Positions 9,863 to 19,327 of a stretch of 64,000 bases of DNA are shown piece after piece. How positions within the stretch are numbered: the first letter of the stretch is position 1; the number at the start of each line of letters is the position of its first letter. This DNA is from Spirochaetia bacterium (GTDB lineage Bacteria; Spirochaetota; UBA4802; UBA5550). The notes below the pieces were generated by a model that saw only the letters and a program-made list of their open reading frames with translations, searched no databases and was not told where the DNA came from. Position numbers and translations under genes: made by a program. Where the stretch lies: contig VFJS01000016.1 of assembly GCA_009885955.1 (NCBI GenBank), positions 1 to 64,000 of the forward strand, given 5' to 3'.

Positions 9863-10864
9863 ATGAAAGACATTTTACTGGAACATGGATCCGGCGGTGA
9901 AAGCTCGTCAAAGCTGATTGGCGATGTATTTCTTAGCGCCTTTTCAAATCCCATCCTTGACAGGCTGGAGGATGCCTCCCCTTTTAAAGGGATGAAAAAC
10001 ATGGCGGTGACAACCGACAGCTATACGGTAAAGCCTGTATTTTTCAAAGGAGGAGACATAGGTAAACTGGCTATTTGCGGAACATGCAACGACCTTTCGG
10101 TCATGGGGGCCAGGCCGGTATATCTCTCCTGCGGATTCATCATCGAGGAAGGTTTCAGTATTATGGACCTGGAGCGCATAGTGGCATCCATGAGCGAGGA
10201 ACTTAAGGTGAACGGCGCCGGGATAATTACCGGCGACACCAAGATTGTACCGCGGGGCGCCGCCGACGGAATATTCATAAATACAACAGGTATCGGCGAG
10301 GTCATCTATGAAGGTATATCAGCATCAAACCTGGCCGATGGGGATGCGGTTATTGTTTCCCGCGGCATAGGGGAGCACGGGGCCCATATCTACATAAGCA
10401 GGGAGGAGATTAACATCAGGAGCGCTCTTAAAAGCGATTGCGCAAGCCTGTGGCCCATCGTGAAGGATCTCCTTGGCGAAGGAGGGTTGAGGATTAAAGC
10501 AATGCGCGATGCCACACGGGGAGGGCTCAGCGCCGTTCTGAACGAATGGGCCCAGAAATCCGGTATTTCCATAATGATTGAAGAAAAAAATATACCCGTG
10601 CTGGAGGAAGTTAAAGGGGTATGCGAACTCCTGGGCTTTGAGGCCTACCACCTTGCATGCGAAGGGGCTTTTGTGATGGCGGTACACAGGGATGATGCGG
10701 CTGCCGCCCTGAAGATCATCAAAAATCATGAAAACGGCGCGAATGCATCAATCATAGGCCATGTGAACATGGAGTATCCGAAAAAGGTTATACTCCATAC
10801 ATCAATAGGCACCAGGAGAATCCTGGATATGCCGACTGGATTTCTCCTCCCGAGGATCTGCTGA
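9863..10864 (+). CDS. hypE: Hydrogenase maturation protein HypE
   Basis: HypE (333 residues) dehydrates the thiocarboxamide that HypF places on its C-terminal Cys, giving the thiocyanate that becomes the CN ligands of [NiFe]-hydrogenase. The sequence ends in PRIC, the conserved carbamoyl-acceptor tail. The N-terminus has HGSGGESS and TTDSYTVKP. GGDIGKLAICGTCNDLSVMGA and GDTKIVPRGAADGIFI are the PurM-like ATP-binding signatures. AGGAAAAGGAAG precedes the ATG. The stop overlaps the hypA start (TGATG), so the two are translationally coupled. The remaining hyp genes and the hydrogenase are not in this window. The gene sits directly behind a truncated group II intron that now forms its leader. Confidence 0.95.
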   Translation: MKDILLEHGSGGESSSKLIGDVFLSAFSNPILDRLEDASPFKGMKNMAVTTDSYTVKPVFFKGGDIGKLAICGTCNDLSVMGARPVYLSCGFIIEEGFSIMDLERIVASMSEELKVNGAGIITGDTKIVPRGAADGIFINTTGIGEVIYEGISASNLADGDAVIVSRGIGEHGAHIYISREEINIRSALKSDCASLWPIVKDLLGEGGLRIKAMRDATRGGLSAVLNEWAQKSGISIMIEEKNIPVLEEVKGVCELLGFEAYHLACEGAFVMAVHRDDAAAALKIIKNHENGANASIIGHVNMEYPKKVILHTSIGTRRILDMPTGFLLPRIC

Positions 10865-11205
10865 TGCATGAATTTTCTGTTGCAAATCATCTCCTTGAAC
10901 TTTGCCTCAAAAATGCACGCGAAAATTCCGCCACGACAATAAGTAGGGTAACCATTAAGATAGGTAAACTGAGCGGTGTGGAACCGCATTTTCTGCAGAA
11001 CGCTTTTGATGTTTTAAAGGATAAAACCATTGCTCAGGCCGCAGTACTTGACATTATCCATCAGGATGTGGTGATTCATTGCATCGACTGCGTAAAAGAT
11101 TTCACACTGAAGGAAAATGAGTTCAGCTGCCCCGAATGCAGCGGGGTGAATATAAATGTCATTGACGGCGAAGAAATGTTTCTCATGACAATGGAACTTG
11201 GCTGA
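10864..11205 (+). CDS. hypA: Hydrogenase nickel-insertion protein HypA
   Basis: HypA delivers nickel to the [NiFe]-hydrogenase large subunit, usually together with HypB. The protein has 113 residues, the normal size. It starts MHE, where His2 is the nickel ligand. The C-terminal half has the structural zinc site: two CxxC pairs (CIDC and CPEC) separated by 14 residues. The start codon shares one base with the hypE stop. The small size and the exact motif order leave little doubt. No hypB follows; the next gene is a metallo-beta-lactamase-fold hydrolase after an 80-base spacer. Confidence 0.95.
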   Translation: MHEFSVANHLLELCLKNARENSATTISRVTIKIGKLSGVEPHFLQNAFDVLKDKTIAQAAVLDIIHQDVVIHCIDCVKDFTLKENEFSCPECSGVNINVIDGEEMFLMTMELG

Positions 11206-11284
11206 AGAGAGGGTAGAATTTTTGCATGGAAACAGTTCCCCGTTTTTTTTAGTATGAACCTGGTTTATAATGAGTAGAGGGATC

Positions 11285-12067
11285 ATGATAAAAATTAATC
11301 CGGTCAGGGCTTTAAGCGATAATATCATCTGGGTCATTTCTGACGACTCCACCGGGGCGGCTATCGCCGTTGATCCCGGGGACCCGGCGCCTGCCATCAA
11401 TTTTTTCAGAGAAAATAATCTCATACCGGCGGGAATACTGATCACCCACCATCATATGGATCATACCGGCGGCATCGGCACGATTGCCGGCGCGTATACC
11501 ATTCCCGTGTACGGCCCGTCCGGTGAGGATATCCCGGGCGTCACCGTAAAATTAAAAGATGGAGATTCATTCAGGTTTGAAGGAATCAGTATGGATTTTT
11601 CAGTAATTGAGACTCCAGGCCATACCAGGGGGCATATTGTATATGTTGCCGAAGGGGAAACCGGGAGCCATATTTTTACCGGGGATACACTTTTTACCGG
11701 AGGCTGCGGGAGGATATTCGAAGGGACCGGTGAAGAGATGTTCCAGTCGCTTTCAAGGATTGCCTCCATGCCTGTTGATACATTGGTGTATCCTGCTCAC
11801 GATTATATCAGGGATAATTTCAGGTTCATCGCCGCAGTGGATCCTGGAAACCCGGAAGCCGGGGAATTCATAAAAAAGGATAAGGCGCTCAGGGATGATG
11901 GGAAATTATCAATCCCCACGACCCTTGAATTTGAACTGATGGTGAACCCCTTTCTCCGATGCGCCGTCAATGCAGTCCACGGGTCCGTTGAAACATGGGC
12001 CGGGAAGAGTTTCAACAGCGCCGTTGACGTGTTCATTTCCCTGAGAAGCTGGAAGAATATATTTTAA
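11285..12067 (+). CDS. gloB: Metallo-beta-lactamase-fold hydrolase, glyoxalase II-like
   Basis: The start is set at 11285 because AGAGGGATC lies just before it; the ATG 15 bases earlier lacks a ribosome site. About 260 residues. Zinc-site motifs appear in order: THHHMDHTGG (HxHxDH variant), GHTRGHIV, FTGDTLFTGGCGR and YPAHDY. The C-terminal part (NPEAGEFIKKDKALRDDGK...TLEFELMVNPFLR) matches the glutathione-contact region of hydroxyacylglutathione hydrolases, which split S-lactoylglutathione in methylglyoxal detoxification. The first motif reads HHHMDH rather than HxHxDH, but the pattern of ligands is retained. Related thioesterases cannot be excluded, hence a moderate call on the exact substrate. 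Confidence 0.8.
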   Translation: MIKINPVRALSDNIIWVISDDSTGAAIAVDPGDPAPAINFFRENNLIPAGILITHHHMDHTGGIGTIAGAYTIPVYGPSGEDIPGVTVKLKDGDSFRFEGISMDFSVIETPGHTRGHIVYVAEGETGSHIFTGDTLFTGGCGRIFEGTGEEMFQSLSRIASMPVDTLVYPAHDYIRDNFRFIAAVDPGNPEAGEFIKKDKALRDDGKLSIPTTLEFELMVNPFLRCAVNAVHGSVETWAGKSFNSAVDVFISLRSWKNIF

Positions 12068-12136
12068 AAAATAATCATTGATTTTATATCACAATAAAAG
12101 AGTATATCGGCAATTAGATGAATACCGGGTGAAAAA

Positions 12137-12922
12137 ATGAAGATGAACATACTGCTTACCAATGATGACGGGATCAATGCCGTAGGACTGAACGTTCTTT
12201 TTGATGTTCTCTCTCCGGAATTTAATGTCTATGCCATTGCCCCGGAAAAGGAGAGGAGCGCCTGTTCCAATGCCTTCAGCATCCATGGGGAACTCCTGGT
12301 CAAAAAATTGGAAGAGAGAAAATATTCCGTCAACGGTTATCCCGCCGACTGCGTATGCGTGGGTATGTACAGCGGAATGTTTCCTGAACCGGATCTTGTA
12401 GTGTCTGGAATCAACCATGGCCCGAACCTGGGGTATGACCAGTTTTTTTCCGGTACGGTGGCAGGCGCAAGGACCGCTTACATTTACGGTAAGTCAGGGA
12501 TTGCAGTATCCATGAACAGCTATCACAAGCCCTCGGAATATTTTCATGAGGCCTCGGAGTTCATCAGGGAATTCATCCACAGTATCATGGGGGAAGTTAA
12601 AAATAGCCGGTCCCTTTACAGCATTAATTATCCGGATCTTCCGAAAGGGAAAATTAAAGGGGTAAAGTATACCTTCGGGAGCAGGCGGTTTTACCAGGAT
12701 AAATTTGATATTACGCCCCTTGGCAGGGATGAATTTATCATGAAGCTCAGCGGTACAATCAGCGGCGAAAAACTCGACGGGAGCGATCTGGCGGAACTTG
12801 AAAAGGGCTATATATCTGTTACACCCATGACCATTGAATGTACAGATTTTGAACTGATAGAGAGGAAAAAAAAACTCCATGAAACTGCCGGGTCCTATGA
12901 CAGGGTGGAATCAAAAAATTAA
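12137..12922 (+). CDS. surE: 5'-nucleotidase SurE
   Basis: SurE is a metal-dependent nucleoside monophosphatase, linked to stationary-phase survival and stress. The 261-residue protein has the N-terminal metal site TNDDG (Asp8-Asp9 region), APEKERSACSNAFS (the Ser/Asn metal and phosphate contacts), VNGYPADCV and VSGINHGPNLGYDQFFSGTVAGAR, all in canonical order. The C-terminal third is the less conserved dimerisation part. A TPR gene follows after 23 bases on the same strand, likely in one transcript. Confidence 0.95.
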   Translation: MKMNILLTNDDGINAVGLNVLFDVLSPEFNVYAIAPEKERSACSNAFSIHGELLVKKLEERKYSVNGYPADCVCVGMYSGMFPEPDLVVSGINHGPNLGYDQFFSGTVAGARTAYIYGKSGIAVSMNSYHKPSEYFHEASEFIREFIHSIMGEVKNSRSLYSINYPDLPKGKIKGVKYTFGSRRFYQDKFDITPLGRDEFIMKLSGTISGEKLDGSDLAELEKGYISVTPMTIECTDFELIERKKKLHETAGSYDRVESKN

Positions 12923-12945
12923 TCAATCCCGGATTTTATGCTCCT

Positions 12946-13659
12946 ATGGCTGAAATTGATATAAATGAAAGGATCAATAACCTCATCACCCTGAGCGTTG
13001 AAAAATTTCATGTAAAGAATTACAATGATGCGATCCGCGATTTGAAGGCCGCGGAGGTTCTCGATCGGAACAATCCCGAGATACTCTACAACCTGGGCGT
13101 TAATTATGCCAGGTTAGGCCTGTATAGAACTGCTATTGAATATTTTAACAGGCTGATTTCAGCGCCAAATGATTTTATAGAGCCCTTGAATATCAAAAAA
13201 ATACTTGCTATTTCACTCATCAAGACCGTGCAGTATCAGAAGGCAGCGGAACTGCTGGCCGGTATTATCAAACTCAACCCGGGTGATATAGCGGCAATCA
13301 GCATGCTGGGCTACTGTTTTGAAAGAGATAAAAAGTTTTTTGAGGCCATCAGGACTTACAAGAGGGTAATAGAGCTCGATACAAGGAATTTCAATGCATA
13401 CAACTCCCTGGCGTATATATATGTCACAACCGGCGGGGACCTGGACAAGGCCCTTGAATATGCCAGGATGTGTTATCGATCCAATGTGACAAACCCCGCA
13501 TACATAGACACCCTTGGGTATGTGTATCTTAAAATGAACAGGCTTGCGGAAGCGGCGCTTCATCTTGAAAAAGCCCTTTCCCTGCAGCCCTTTTCTCCAG
13601 ACATAAAAGCCCATGTCATGGAACTGTCAGAGCTGAGGAAGAGGGGAGGGCAATTCTGA
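12946..13659 (+). CDS. TPR repeat protein
   Basis: A 237-residue soluble protein with no signal peptide, made almost wholly of tetratricopeptide repeats. Examples are NPEILYNLGVNYARLGLYRTAIEYFNRLI, GDIAAISMLGYCFE...FFEAIRTYKRVIELD, and NPAYIDTLGYVYLKMNRLAEAALHLEKAL. TPRs mediate protein-protein contacts; the partner is unknown. It lies 23 bases after surE. Its 3' end overlaps the convergent MFS gene by 33 bases. Confidence 0.85.
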   Translation: MAEIDINERINNLITLSVEKFHVKNYNDAIRDLKAAEVLDRNNPEILYNLGVNYARLGLYRTAIEYFNRLISAPNDFIEPLNIKKILAISLIKTVQYQKAAELLAGIIKLNPGDIAAISMLGYCFERDKKFFEAIRTYKRVIELDTRNFNAYNSLAYIYVTTGGDLDKALEYARMCYRSNVTNPAYIDTLGYVYLKMNRLAEAALHLEKALSLQPFSPDIKAHVMELSELRKRGGQF

Positions 13660-14865
13660 TTTTATGCTTCTGTAAAGTGCAAAGTAAACTGTCATTGAAA
13701 CTGCCTGCAGTATGATGATGGTCATGGTGATATACCTGATATCTATTGTGTAAAGTATCCCGAAGAGAGAACTCCCCAGGAACATGGCAATGCCGTATAC
13801 AGCGTTGAAGATGCCGTATCCCAGGCCCCTCTTTTTAATATGGGTGATGTCGGCAATGGATGATTTCATGATGGTTTCATGGGCTCCCATTACTATCCCC
13901 CATATAACCACTCCTATAATGATAAAATGGGTCTCATTCATGAATACGAATATGGGGATAAACAGTGTTAATACAGGGATGATTATGAGGGACATCAATC
14001 CTGCATGGTCATTGTTATGCCTTTTTTTGAGGCGGTCATAGATTTTGCCGATTGCCAGGGCAGCCAGGGCGTCCACCCCCATTGCGATGGAATAGAAGAG
14101 GGGAATCTGGGCATCGGAGAGGAGCTCTTTTTCTTTGTAATGATATCCAAGGATAACGAAGGTTATAAATCCCAGGGTCGTGGTAAACGTAAAGGCAGTA
14201 TAAATCCAGAATGTTTTTGAAAGTTTTTCACTAACCGGGATTCCTGCCGTTTCGGTTTCAAAGGCTCCGGGATCGGGGACTTTTTTCCATGCGGCATATA
14301 CGCATGCCATTACTAAAATGAAGGGTATCCAGAGCCAGGCGAATCCCCTCTGGTAGTCTGAAAGTACTATGCCCCTCTCCCCGTGAACCAGGAACAGGCC
14401 GGTAAAAATAAGCGGCCCTGAAAGGGCTCCAACCTGGTCCATGGCCTCGTGGAGCCCGAACCCCCAGCCGGTGCCGATTTTCTTCGCTGCCTGTGACATG
14501 AGTGTGTCTTTTGCCGGGCTTCTTACAGCTTTGCCGAGCCTTTCGCAGACAATGAACAGGGCTGCAATCTGCCATGTCCCGGTGAGAGAGAGGAGGGGTA
14601 CGCTTGCGAGCATTCCATACCCGATAAAAGTGAAGGCCCAGTATGCCTTTGTCCTGTCTGAAAAATATCCAGAAACAAGCCTTATAAAATAGCCAAGGAA
14701 TTCGGCCGCTCCTGTTATAAGGCCCACCAGGGCTATATCCATATGCATGGTCTTTGTGTAGGGCCCGTAAACGCTCCGTGCGCCTTCATAGACTATGTCA
14801 CCGAAAAGGCTGATGAATCCGAAGAGAATTATCAGCCAAACCGCCCTTTTTCTGCTTAGTTCCAT
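13627..14865 (-). CDS. MFS transporter
   Basis: The frame extends up to 14949, but the ATG at 14865 has AGG eight bases upstream and begins the usual short cytoplasmic N-terminus MELSRKRAV before TM1. About 412 residues with about 12 hydrophobic segments, and a loop DRTKAYW after TM2 plus DRLKKRH in the middle, both typical of the major facilitator superfamily. The substrate is unknown. No neighbouring pathway fixes it; the divergent gene is an FGGY sugar kinase, so a sugar or polyol is one possibility. It converges with and overlaps the TPR gene 3' end. Confidence 0.85.
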   Translation of the reverse strand: MELSRKRAVWLIILFGFISLFGDIVYEGARSVYGPYTKTMHMDIALVGLITGAAEFLGYFIRLVSGYFSDRTKAYWAFTFIGYGMLASVPLLSLTGTWQIAALFIVCERLGKAVRSPAKDTLMSQAAKKIGTGWGFGLHEAMDQVGALSGPLIFTGLFLVHGERGIVLSDYQRGFAWLWIPFILVMACVYAAWKKVPDPGAFETETAGIPVSEKLSKTFWIYTAFTFTTTLGFITFVILGYHYKEKELLSDAQIPLFYSIAMGVDALAALAIGKIYDRLKKRHNNDHAGLMSLIIIPVLTLFIPIFVFMNETHFIIIGVVIWGIVMGAHETIMKSSIADITHIKKRGLGYGIFNAVYGIAMFLGSSLFGILYTIDIRYITMTIIILQAVSMTVYFALYRSIKSELPSPLPQL

Positions 14866-15007
14866 AAAATAGCCTGTTGAAAATATATGATGAATTCTGA
14901 TATAAAATATAAATGGATAAAACCTGTAAATGATTTTTTTGCTGGACATGGCAGCGAATTTAGGGATAGTATATGAATATCATAAGCATTTCAAAACAGG
15001 ACAGCAA

Positions 15008-16561
15008 GTGAAAAAAAATTATAAGGCCGGTGAGACTATTCTTTCCATTGACATGGGGACCCAGTCTGTCAAGGCGGCCCTCATTGATTGCGACGGGGAT
15101 TTTCTTTCTTATGTTAAAGTCGACATGACGCCATATTATTCAGTGAAGCCCGGCTGGGCCGAACAGGATCCTGAATATTACTGGAGCAGTCTTAAAGCAG
15201 CATGCAGAAAATTACTCATCAGCGGGGGTAAAAAGGGGATTAAGGGTGTAACCATAACCACTCAGAGAAGTACCATGATTAATCTCGGGCGAGACGGAAA
15301 GCCGCTCAGGCCGGCAATTGTATGGCTGGACCAGCGGGAGGCTGCTATTGAGAAATGGCCCCCTTTCTACATGAAGGCGATCCTGGGCGGATTGAAACTG
15401 CTTGAATCGGTGAAGTATACTATCAGAAACAGCGATGCCAACTGGATAAGGCAGAATGAGCCGGAAATCTGGGGGAAGACCTGTAAATTTCTTCAGCTCT
15501 CGGGCTATCTAACCTACAGGCTCACCGGAGAATTCCATGATTCATCGGCATGCCAGGTGGGGTTTCTCCCTTTTGACTATAAGAAGCAGGCCTGGGCCGC
15601 AAGTTCACATATATACTGGAATATAACACCAATGGACAGGGGCCTCCTGCCGGACCTTTTTCAGCCTGGAGAAATTCTTGGCACAATCAGCACAGAAGCG
15701 GCAAGGGAAACCGGCATTCCGGCAGGCCTGCCGCTCATTGCATCTGCCACTGATAAAGCCTGTGAAGTCCTCGGTTCCGGGTGCCTCACTCCTGAAACGG
15801 CATGCCTCAGTTATGGCACAACGGCGACAATAGAAACTACGAATTCCAGATATGTTGAGGTCACACCCTTTATTCCCCCGTTTCCAAGCGCAGTCCCCGG
15901 TTACTACAACAGCGAAGTGATGGTGTACAGGGGATACTGGATGGTGAGCTGGTTTAAAAAAGAATTCGGCCATCTTGAAACGCTTTCGGCAACAAAAAAT
16001 GACCTCGTACCTGAAGTTTTATTTGATGAACTGATAAGGGACATTGAACCGGGCTCCATGGGACTTGTACTTCAGCCCTACTGGTCACCGGGCGTGAAAA
16101 TACCCGGTCCCGAGGCCAAGGGCGCCATCATCGGGTTCAGGGATATACATACAAGGGGACACCTCTACAGGGCAATCCTTGAAGGGATAGCATATGCATT
16201 GAAGGAGGGAGCTCTGAGGACCGAAAGGAAAAACAGGATAAAAATTGAGAGGCTCATGGTGTCTGGCGGCGGTTCCCAGAGCAGGGAGGCAATGCAGCTT
16301 ACCGCTGATATTTTTAACATGCCGGCAGAAAGGCCGAAAACTTTTGAGACTTCAGCGCTGGGCGCCGCGATTGATGCTGCAGTGGGTTTGAAATTTCATT
16401 CAAGCTTCACCTCTGCGGTTAAGGCGATGACAGGGACCGGTGATATTTTTATGCCAATTAAAAAAAATAGTGAAATTTACAGTGAAATTTTTGAAAAGGT
16501 TTATCTTAAAATGTACAAAAGGATGAAGCCCCTCTATAATGAGATAAGGGAAATCATATGA
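15008..16561 (+). CDS. FGGY-family carbohydrate kinase
   Basis: The open frame starts at 14930, but a GTG at 15008 with GGA eight bases upstream gives 517 residues, the normal FGGY length, and avoids overlap with the divergent MFS promoter. The N-terminus has LSIDMGTQSVKAALID (phosphate 1 loop). KPGWAEQDPEYYW, TTQRSTM, AIVWLDQRE and LIASATDKACEVLGSG are typical FGGY elements. The C-terminal ATP site is LMVSGGGSQSREAMQLTADIF...SALGAAIDAAVG. These enzymes phosphorylate sugars or polyols such as xylulose, gluconate or glycerol. The sequence does not tell me which. Confidence 0.9.
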   Translation: MKKNYKAGETILSIDMGTQSVKAALIDCDGDFLSYVKVDMTPYYSVKPGWAEQDPEYYWSSLKAACRKLLISGGKKGIKGVTITTQRSTMINLGRDGKPLRPAIVWLDQREAAIEKWPPFYMKAILGGLKLLESVKYTIRNSDANWIRQNEPEIWGKTCKFLQLSGYLTYRLTGEFHDSSACQVGFLPFDYKKQAWAASSHIYWNITPMDRGLLPDLFQPGEILGTISTEAARETGIPAGLPLIASATDKACEVLGSGCLTPETACLSYGTTATIETTNSRYVEVTPFIPPFPSAVPGYYNSEVMVYRGYWMVSWFKKEFGHLETLSATKNDLVPEVLFDELIRDIEPGSMGLVLQPYWSPGVKIPGPEAKGAIIGFRDIHTRGHLYRAILEGIAYALKEGALRTERKNRIKIERLMVSGGGSQSREAMQLTADIFNMPAERPKTFETSALGAAIDAAVGLKFHSSFTSAVKAMTGTGDIFMPIKKNSEIYSEIFEKVYLKMYKRMKPLYNEIREII

Positions 16562-16575
16562 ACCTTATCTCAATG

Positions 16576-17076
16576 TTACTGCCGGGTATATTGCATGCTC
16601 TCCATGGATTTTTTTAAACCGCCTGACAGTGAATGACACAGGGCTACCGCAAGGGCATCCGCGGCATCATCGGGCTCCGGTATCTCCTTTATATTGAAAA
16701 TTTTTTTTATCATATTCTGTATCTGTTCCTTTGTCGCCCTCCCGTATCCTGTAATCGCATGCTTGACCTGCGTCGGCGTGTATTCATCAATTTCAAGGCC
16801 GTTTTTTGCGGTGATGATAGATATTACACCAATGGATTTTGCAACATCAAGCGCAGTAGTATGATTGTTTTTGAAGAACAGTTTTTCCAGGGCAACCTGG
16901 TCTGGATGGAACTTTTCAAATATACGCGTCAGCTCATCATGGATTGTAAGCAGCCTTCTGCACATGGAGATATCCCGGGAAGTTTCAATTACGCCGTAGC
17001 CGAGTATTTTTAAACTGCCGGTGACAACCGACCAGCCGATTATCCCGTAGCCAGGATCGATACCCAGAATTTTCAC
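16576..17076 (-). CDS. ruvC: Holliday junction resolvase RuvC
   Basis: RuvC cuts Holliday junctions made by recombination, working with RuvAB. The 166-residue protein has the family's acidic catalytic residues: Asp7 in GIDPGYG, Glu in ALEKLFFKNN, and the Asp pair in PDDAADALAVALCH. TPTQVKHAITGYGRATKEQIQ is the conserved DNA-binding stretch. The start overlaps the yebC stop by four bases, so the yebC-ruvC order common in many bacteria is kept. ruvA and ruvB are not in this window. Confidence 0.96.
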   Translation of the reverse strand: MKILGIDPGYGIIGWSVVTGSLKILGYGVIETSRDISMCRRLLTIHDELTRIFEKFHPDQVALEKLFFKNNHTTALDVAKSIGVISIITAKNGLEIDEYTPTQVKHAITGYGRATKEQIQNMIKKIFNIKEIPEPDDAADALAVALCHSLSGGLKKSMESMQYTRQ

Positions 17077-17828
17077 TGGTTCTGGCTGATCTTCAGCATT
17101 ATTTCTTCCGGAATGTCATAGTTGGAATAAACATTCTGGATATCATCAAGATCCTCCAGAACCTCAATTATCCTGAGGCACTGTGCCGCCTTCTTTTCAT
17201 CAAGTGGAATTGTGGTAAGGGGAATGTAGGAGACTTCGTTCATAATAAGATTGAATTTTTTGTCCATCAGCTGCTTGGATACGGCATGAAAAATTTCAGC
17301 TGGTGTCGTGACGATTAATTGACCGTCTTCTGTCCTGATGTCGTCAATATTGAATTCGATAAGCAGGTCTATCAGGTTATCCTCGGTTGTCTCAGCAGCG
17401 TCAATTGTAATAATTCCTTTCCGGGCAAAGAGGTAGTTCACAGAACCCGTTTCGCCCAGGTTTCCTCCATTTTTGCTGAATGCAGACCTTATCTCGGGGG
17501 TAGTCCTGTTTTTGTTATCTGTCAGGCAGTCCACCATGATTGCAACGCCTCCGGGGCCGTAACCTTCATAGCGGACTTCTTCATAGATGACGCCTTCAAG
17601 TTTTCCTATCCCCTTGTTGATCCCCCTCTCTATATTATCATTGGGCATATTGTTTGCCTTGGCTTTCAGCACAGCGGTCCTGAGCCTTGCATTTGTCTCA
17701 ATATCGGCGCCACCCTCCCTGGCGGAAACAGTAATCTCCCTGATGATCTTGGTAAATATTGCCCCCTTTTTTGCATCAAGGGCGCCCTTTTTTCTTTTAA
17801 TTGTGGACCACTTTGAATGACCTGACAT
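17073..17828 (-). CDS. yebC: YebC/PmpR-family protein
   Basis: 251 residues. The N-terminus GHSKWSTIKRKKGALDAKKG is the family hallmark. AREGGADIETNARLRTAVLKAKANNMPNDNIERGI and EGYGPGGVAIMVDCLTDNKNRT complete the match. Members act as transcriptional regulators or, by newer work, as ribosome-associated factors that relieve stalling. The four-base overlap with ruvC shows one operon. It is cytoplasmic and of the usual length. Confidence 0.95.
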   Translation of the reverse strand: MSGHSKWSTIKRKKGALDAKKGAIFTKIIREITVSAREGGADIETNARLRTAVLKAKANNMPNDNIERGINKGIGKLEGVIYEEVRYEGYGPGGVAIMVDCLTDNKNRTTPEIRSAFSKNGGNLGETGSVNYLFARKGIITIDAAETTEDNLIDLLIEFNIDDIRTEDGQLIVTTPAEIFHAVSKQLMDKKFNLIMNEVSYIPLTTIPLDEKKAAQCLRIIEVLEDLDDIQNVYSNYDIPEEIMLKISQNQ

Positions 17829-17866
17829 TCTTTTTTCCTTAAGTTTTATATTTAATGTTCTATTTA

Positions 17867-19171
17867 TTAATATCCCCTATTAATTTTCAACTGTAATTTT
17901 GTAATTTTTTTTCTTGCTTCATCGGATTGGTAGTTGAATGAAATTGATTGCCGGTAATATTCAATGGCATCGCTGTAATTTTCAGCTCTTTCATGGGAAT
18001 CAGCTATATGCCATCTGACTCTGCCGGGATTTAATTTTCTATATTCCCTTTTTATTATATTGAGATCCTGCTCGGCCCTGCTTTTATCGTCAATGAGTGT
18101 CTCGTAGGCGGAAAAATCATCATAATTTTTCTTTGTTACAAGGGCATATTTTATGGCTTTAATCTTTGTATCAACATCCATCAGTTTTTTTTCGAATTTT
18201 TTTACTTCCGATTCCATTTTTTCCTGATATTTCAGCGCTTCACCATAAGATATCAGGGCCTGTTTGAAATTAAGGGAATTCCATGCAATATCGCCAATAT
18301 ACTCATGGGCTTTGGATTTTTTTGAAATGTCCTTATCAGACAGGAAAGTCAGGGATTTTGTGAACAGTTCCAGGGCAAGGGGAATGTTTCCGGTCTTTGT
18401 CATGGAAATACTCCCCAGAGCAAAAAGTATATTTGCATCATCAGGTTTTTCTACGAGATACTTTTTGTAATATTTTTCACCCTCAAGGAATTTTCCATTT
18501 TCAATACTGAGATTCCCTATTGTGAGATAAAGCCTGGAATCGATGGCATCTTCAGTTGAGCTGATGTACCTCAGCAGATGATACAATGCCTTTTTTTTCT
18601 GATTTAATTTTATAAGCAGAATTCCTAATTCCAGCGAGTATTCAGGTTTTCGCGGGTTTAGCTCGTACGCCGTTTCAAGGGAATTGGCATAGCCTGGACT
18701 GTTTCCAGCTTTTTTATATACCTGGGCAATTTCATAGAAGATAGGATCATCCCTGTTCGGCTCAATAAGCTTAAACCGGAGGCACTGAAAATAATGGCTA
18801 AGGGAGGAGTTGTATTTATTCAGGTTGGAATAAGATTTTCCTGCATACAGATGCAGGGTATGAATTTCATTATTGGCCTCAGCAAAATTATTTTCAACTT
18901 TTCTGTTTCTGAATAATTTTCTAAGGTCAATATCGCTGTCAGTCTTCCTGGCTGATATAAAATCTGAAGTAACAATTCTGTACTCAATCCGTTTATTATA
19001 AAATTCCTTAAGCCTGTTTTCTATAAGTTCAACGGACTTTAAAAAATTTTTTTCATTAAAAAATTTCATGTAGTCTTCAGTTTTGGCCTGCCCGAAGGTA
19101 ACCTGAGGGGTAATCAGTGTGACGAAGAGGAGCGTGTGCAATGTGAATAATTGATTATTTAATTTTATCAT
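17867..19171 (-). CDS. Secreted TPR protein
   Basis: 434 residues. An N-terminal signal peptide ends near TFGQA, and the rest is helical with TPR units: LHLYAGKSYSNLNKYNSSLSHYFQ, PEYSLELGILLIKLNQKKKALYHLLRYI, ANILFALGSISMTKTGNIPLALELFTK and KAHEYIGDIAWNSLNFKQALISYGEALKY. A coiled-coil-like stretch lies at about 320-385. It is probably periplasmic and a scaffold. It is divergent from the 1010-residue TPR membrane protein starting at 19328, with which it shares the AT-rich promoter region. The codon use is AT-rich, as in the genes to its right. Confidence 0.8.
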   Translation of the reverse strand: MIKLNNQLFTLHTLLFVTLITPQVTFGQAKTEDYMKFFNEKNFLKSVELIENRLKEFYNKRIEYRIVTSDFISARKTDSDIDLRKLFRNRKVENNFAEANNEIHTLHLYAGKSYSNLNKYNSSLSHYFQCLRFKLIEPNRDDPIFYEIAQVYKKAGNSPGYANSLETAYELNPRKPEYSLELGILLIKLNQKKKALYHLLRYISSTEDAIDSRLYLTIGNLSIENGKFLEGEKYYKKYLVEKPDDANILFALGSISMTKTGNIPLALELFTKSLTFLSDKDISKKSKAHEYIGDIAWNSLNFKQALISYGEALKYQEKMESEVKKFEKKLMDVDTKIKAIKYALVTKKNYDDFSAYETLIDDKSRAEQDLNIIKREYRKLNPGRVRWHIADSHERAENYSDAIEYYRQSISFNYQSDEARKKITKLQLKINRGY

Positions 19172-19327
19172 AATTTATACAATTTATTAAGAATATTTAT
19201 CATAATATCGGGTTTTTTTTGATTATTATTAATGCTTTTGAACTCTACTCAAAAAAGTTGTTGTATTTTTTTTGTCGGTTAGAGGTAATAATAGTTAATA
19301 AAGAATATCATTTTGGGGCATTGCTTG

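Noticed and set aside
11206-11269. Terminator after hypA (GGAA-ACAG-TTCC, then a T-run)
   Set aside because: The stem has only four pairs; too weak to call.
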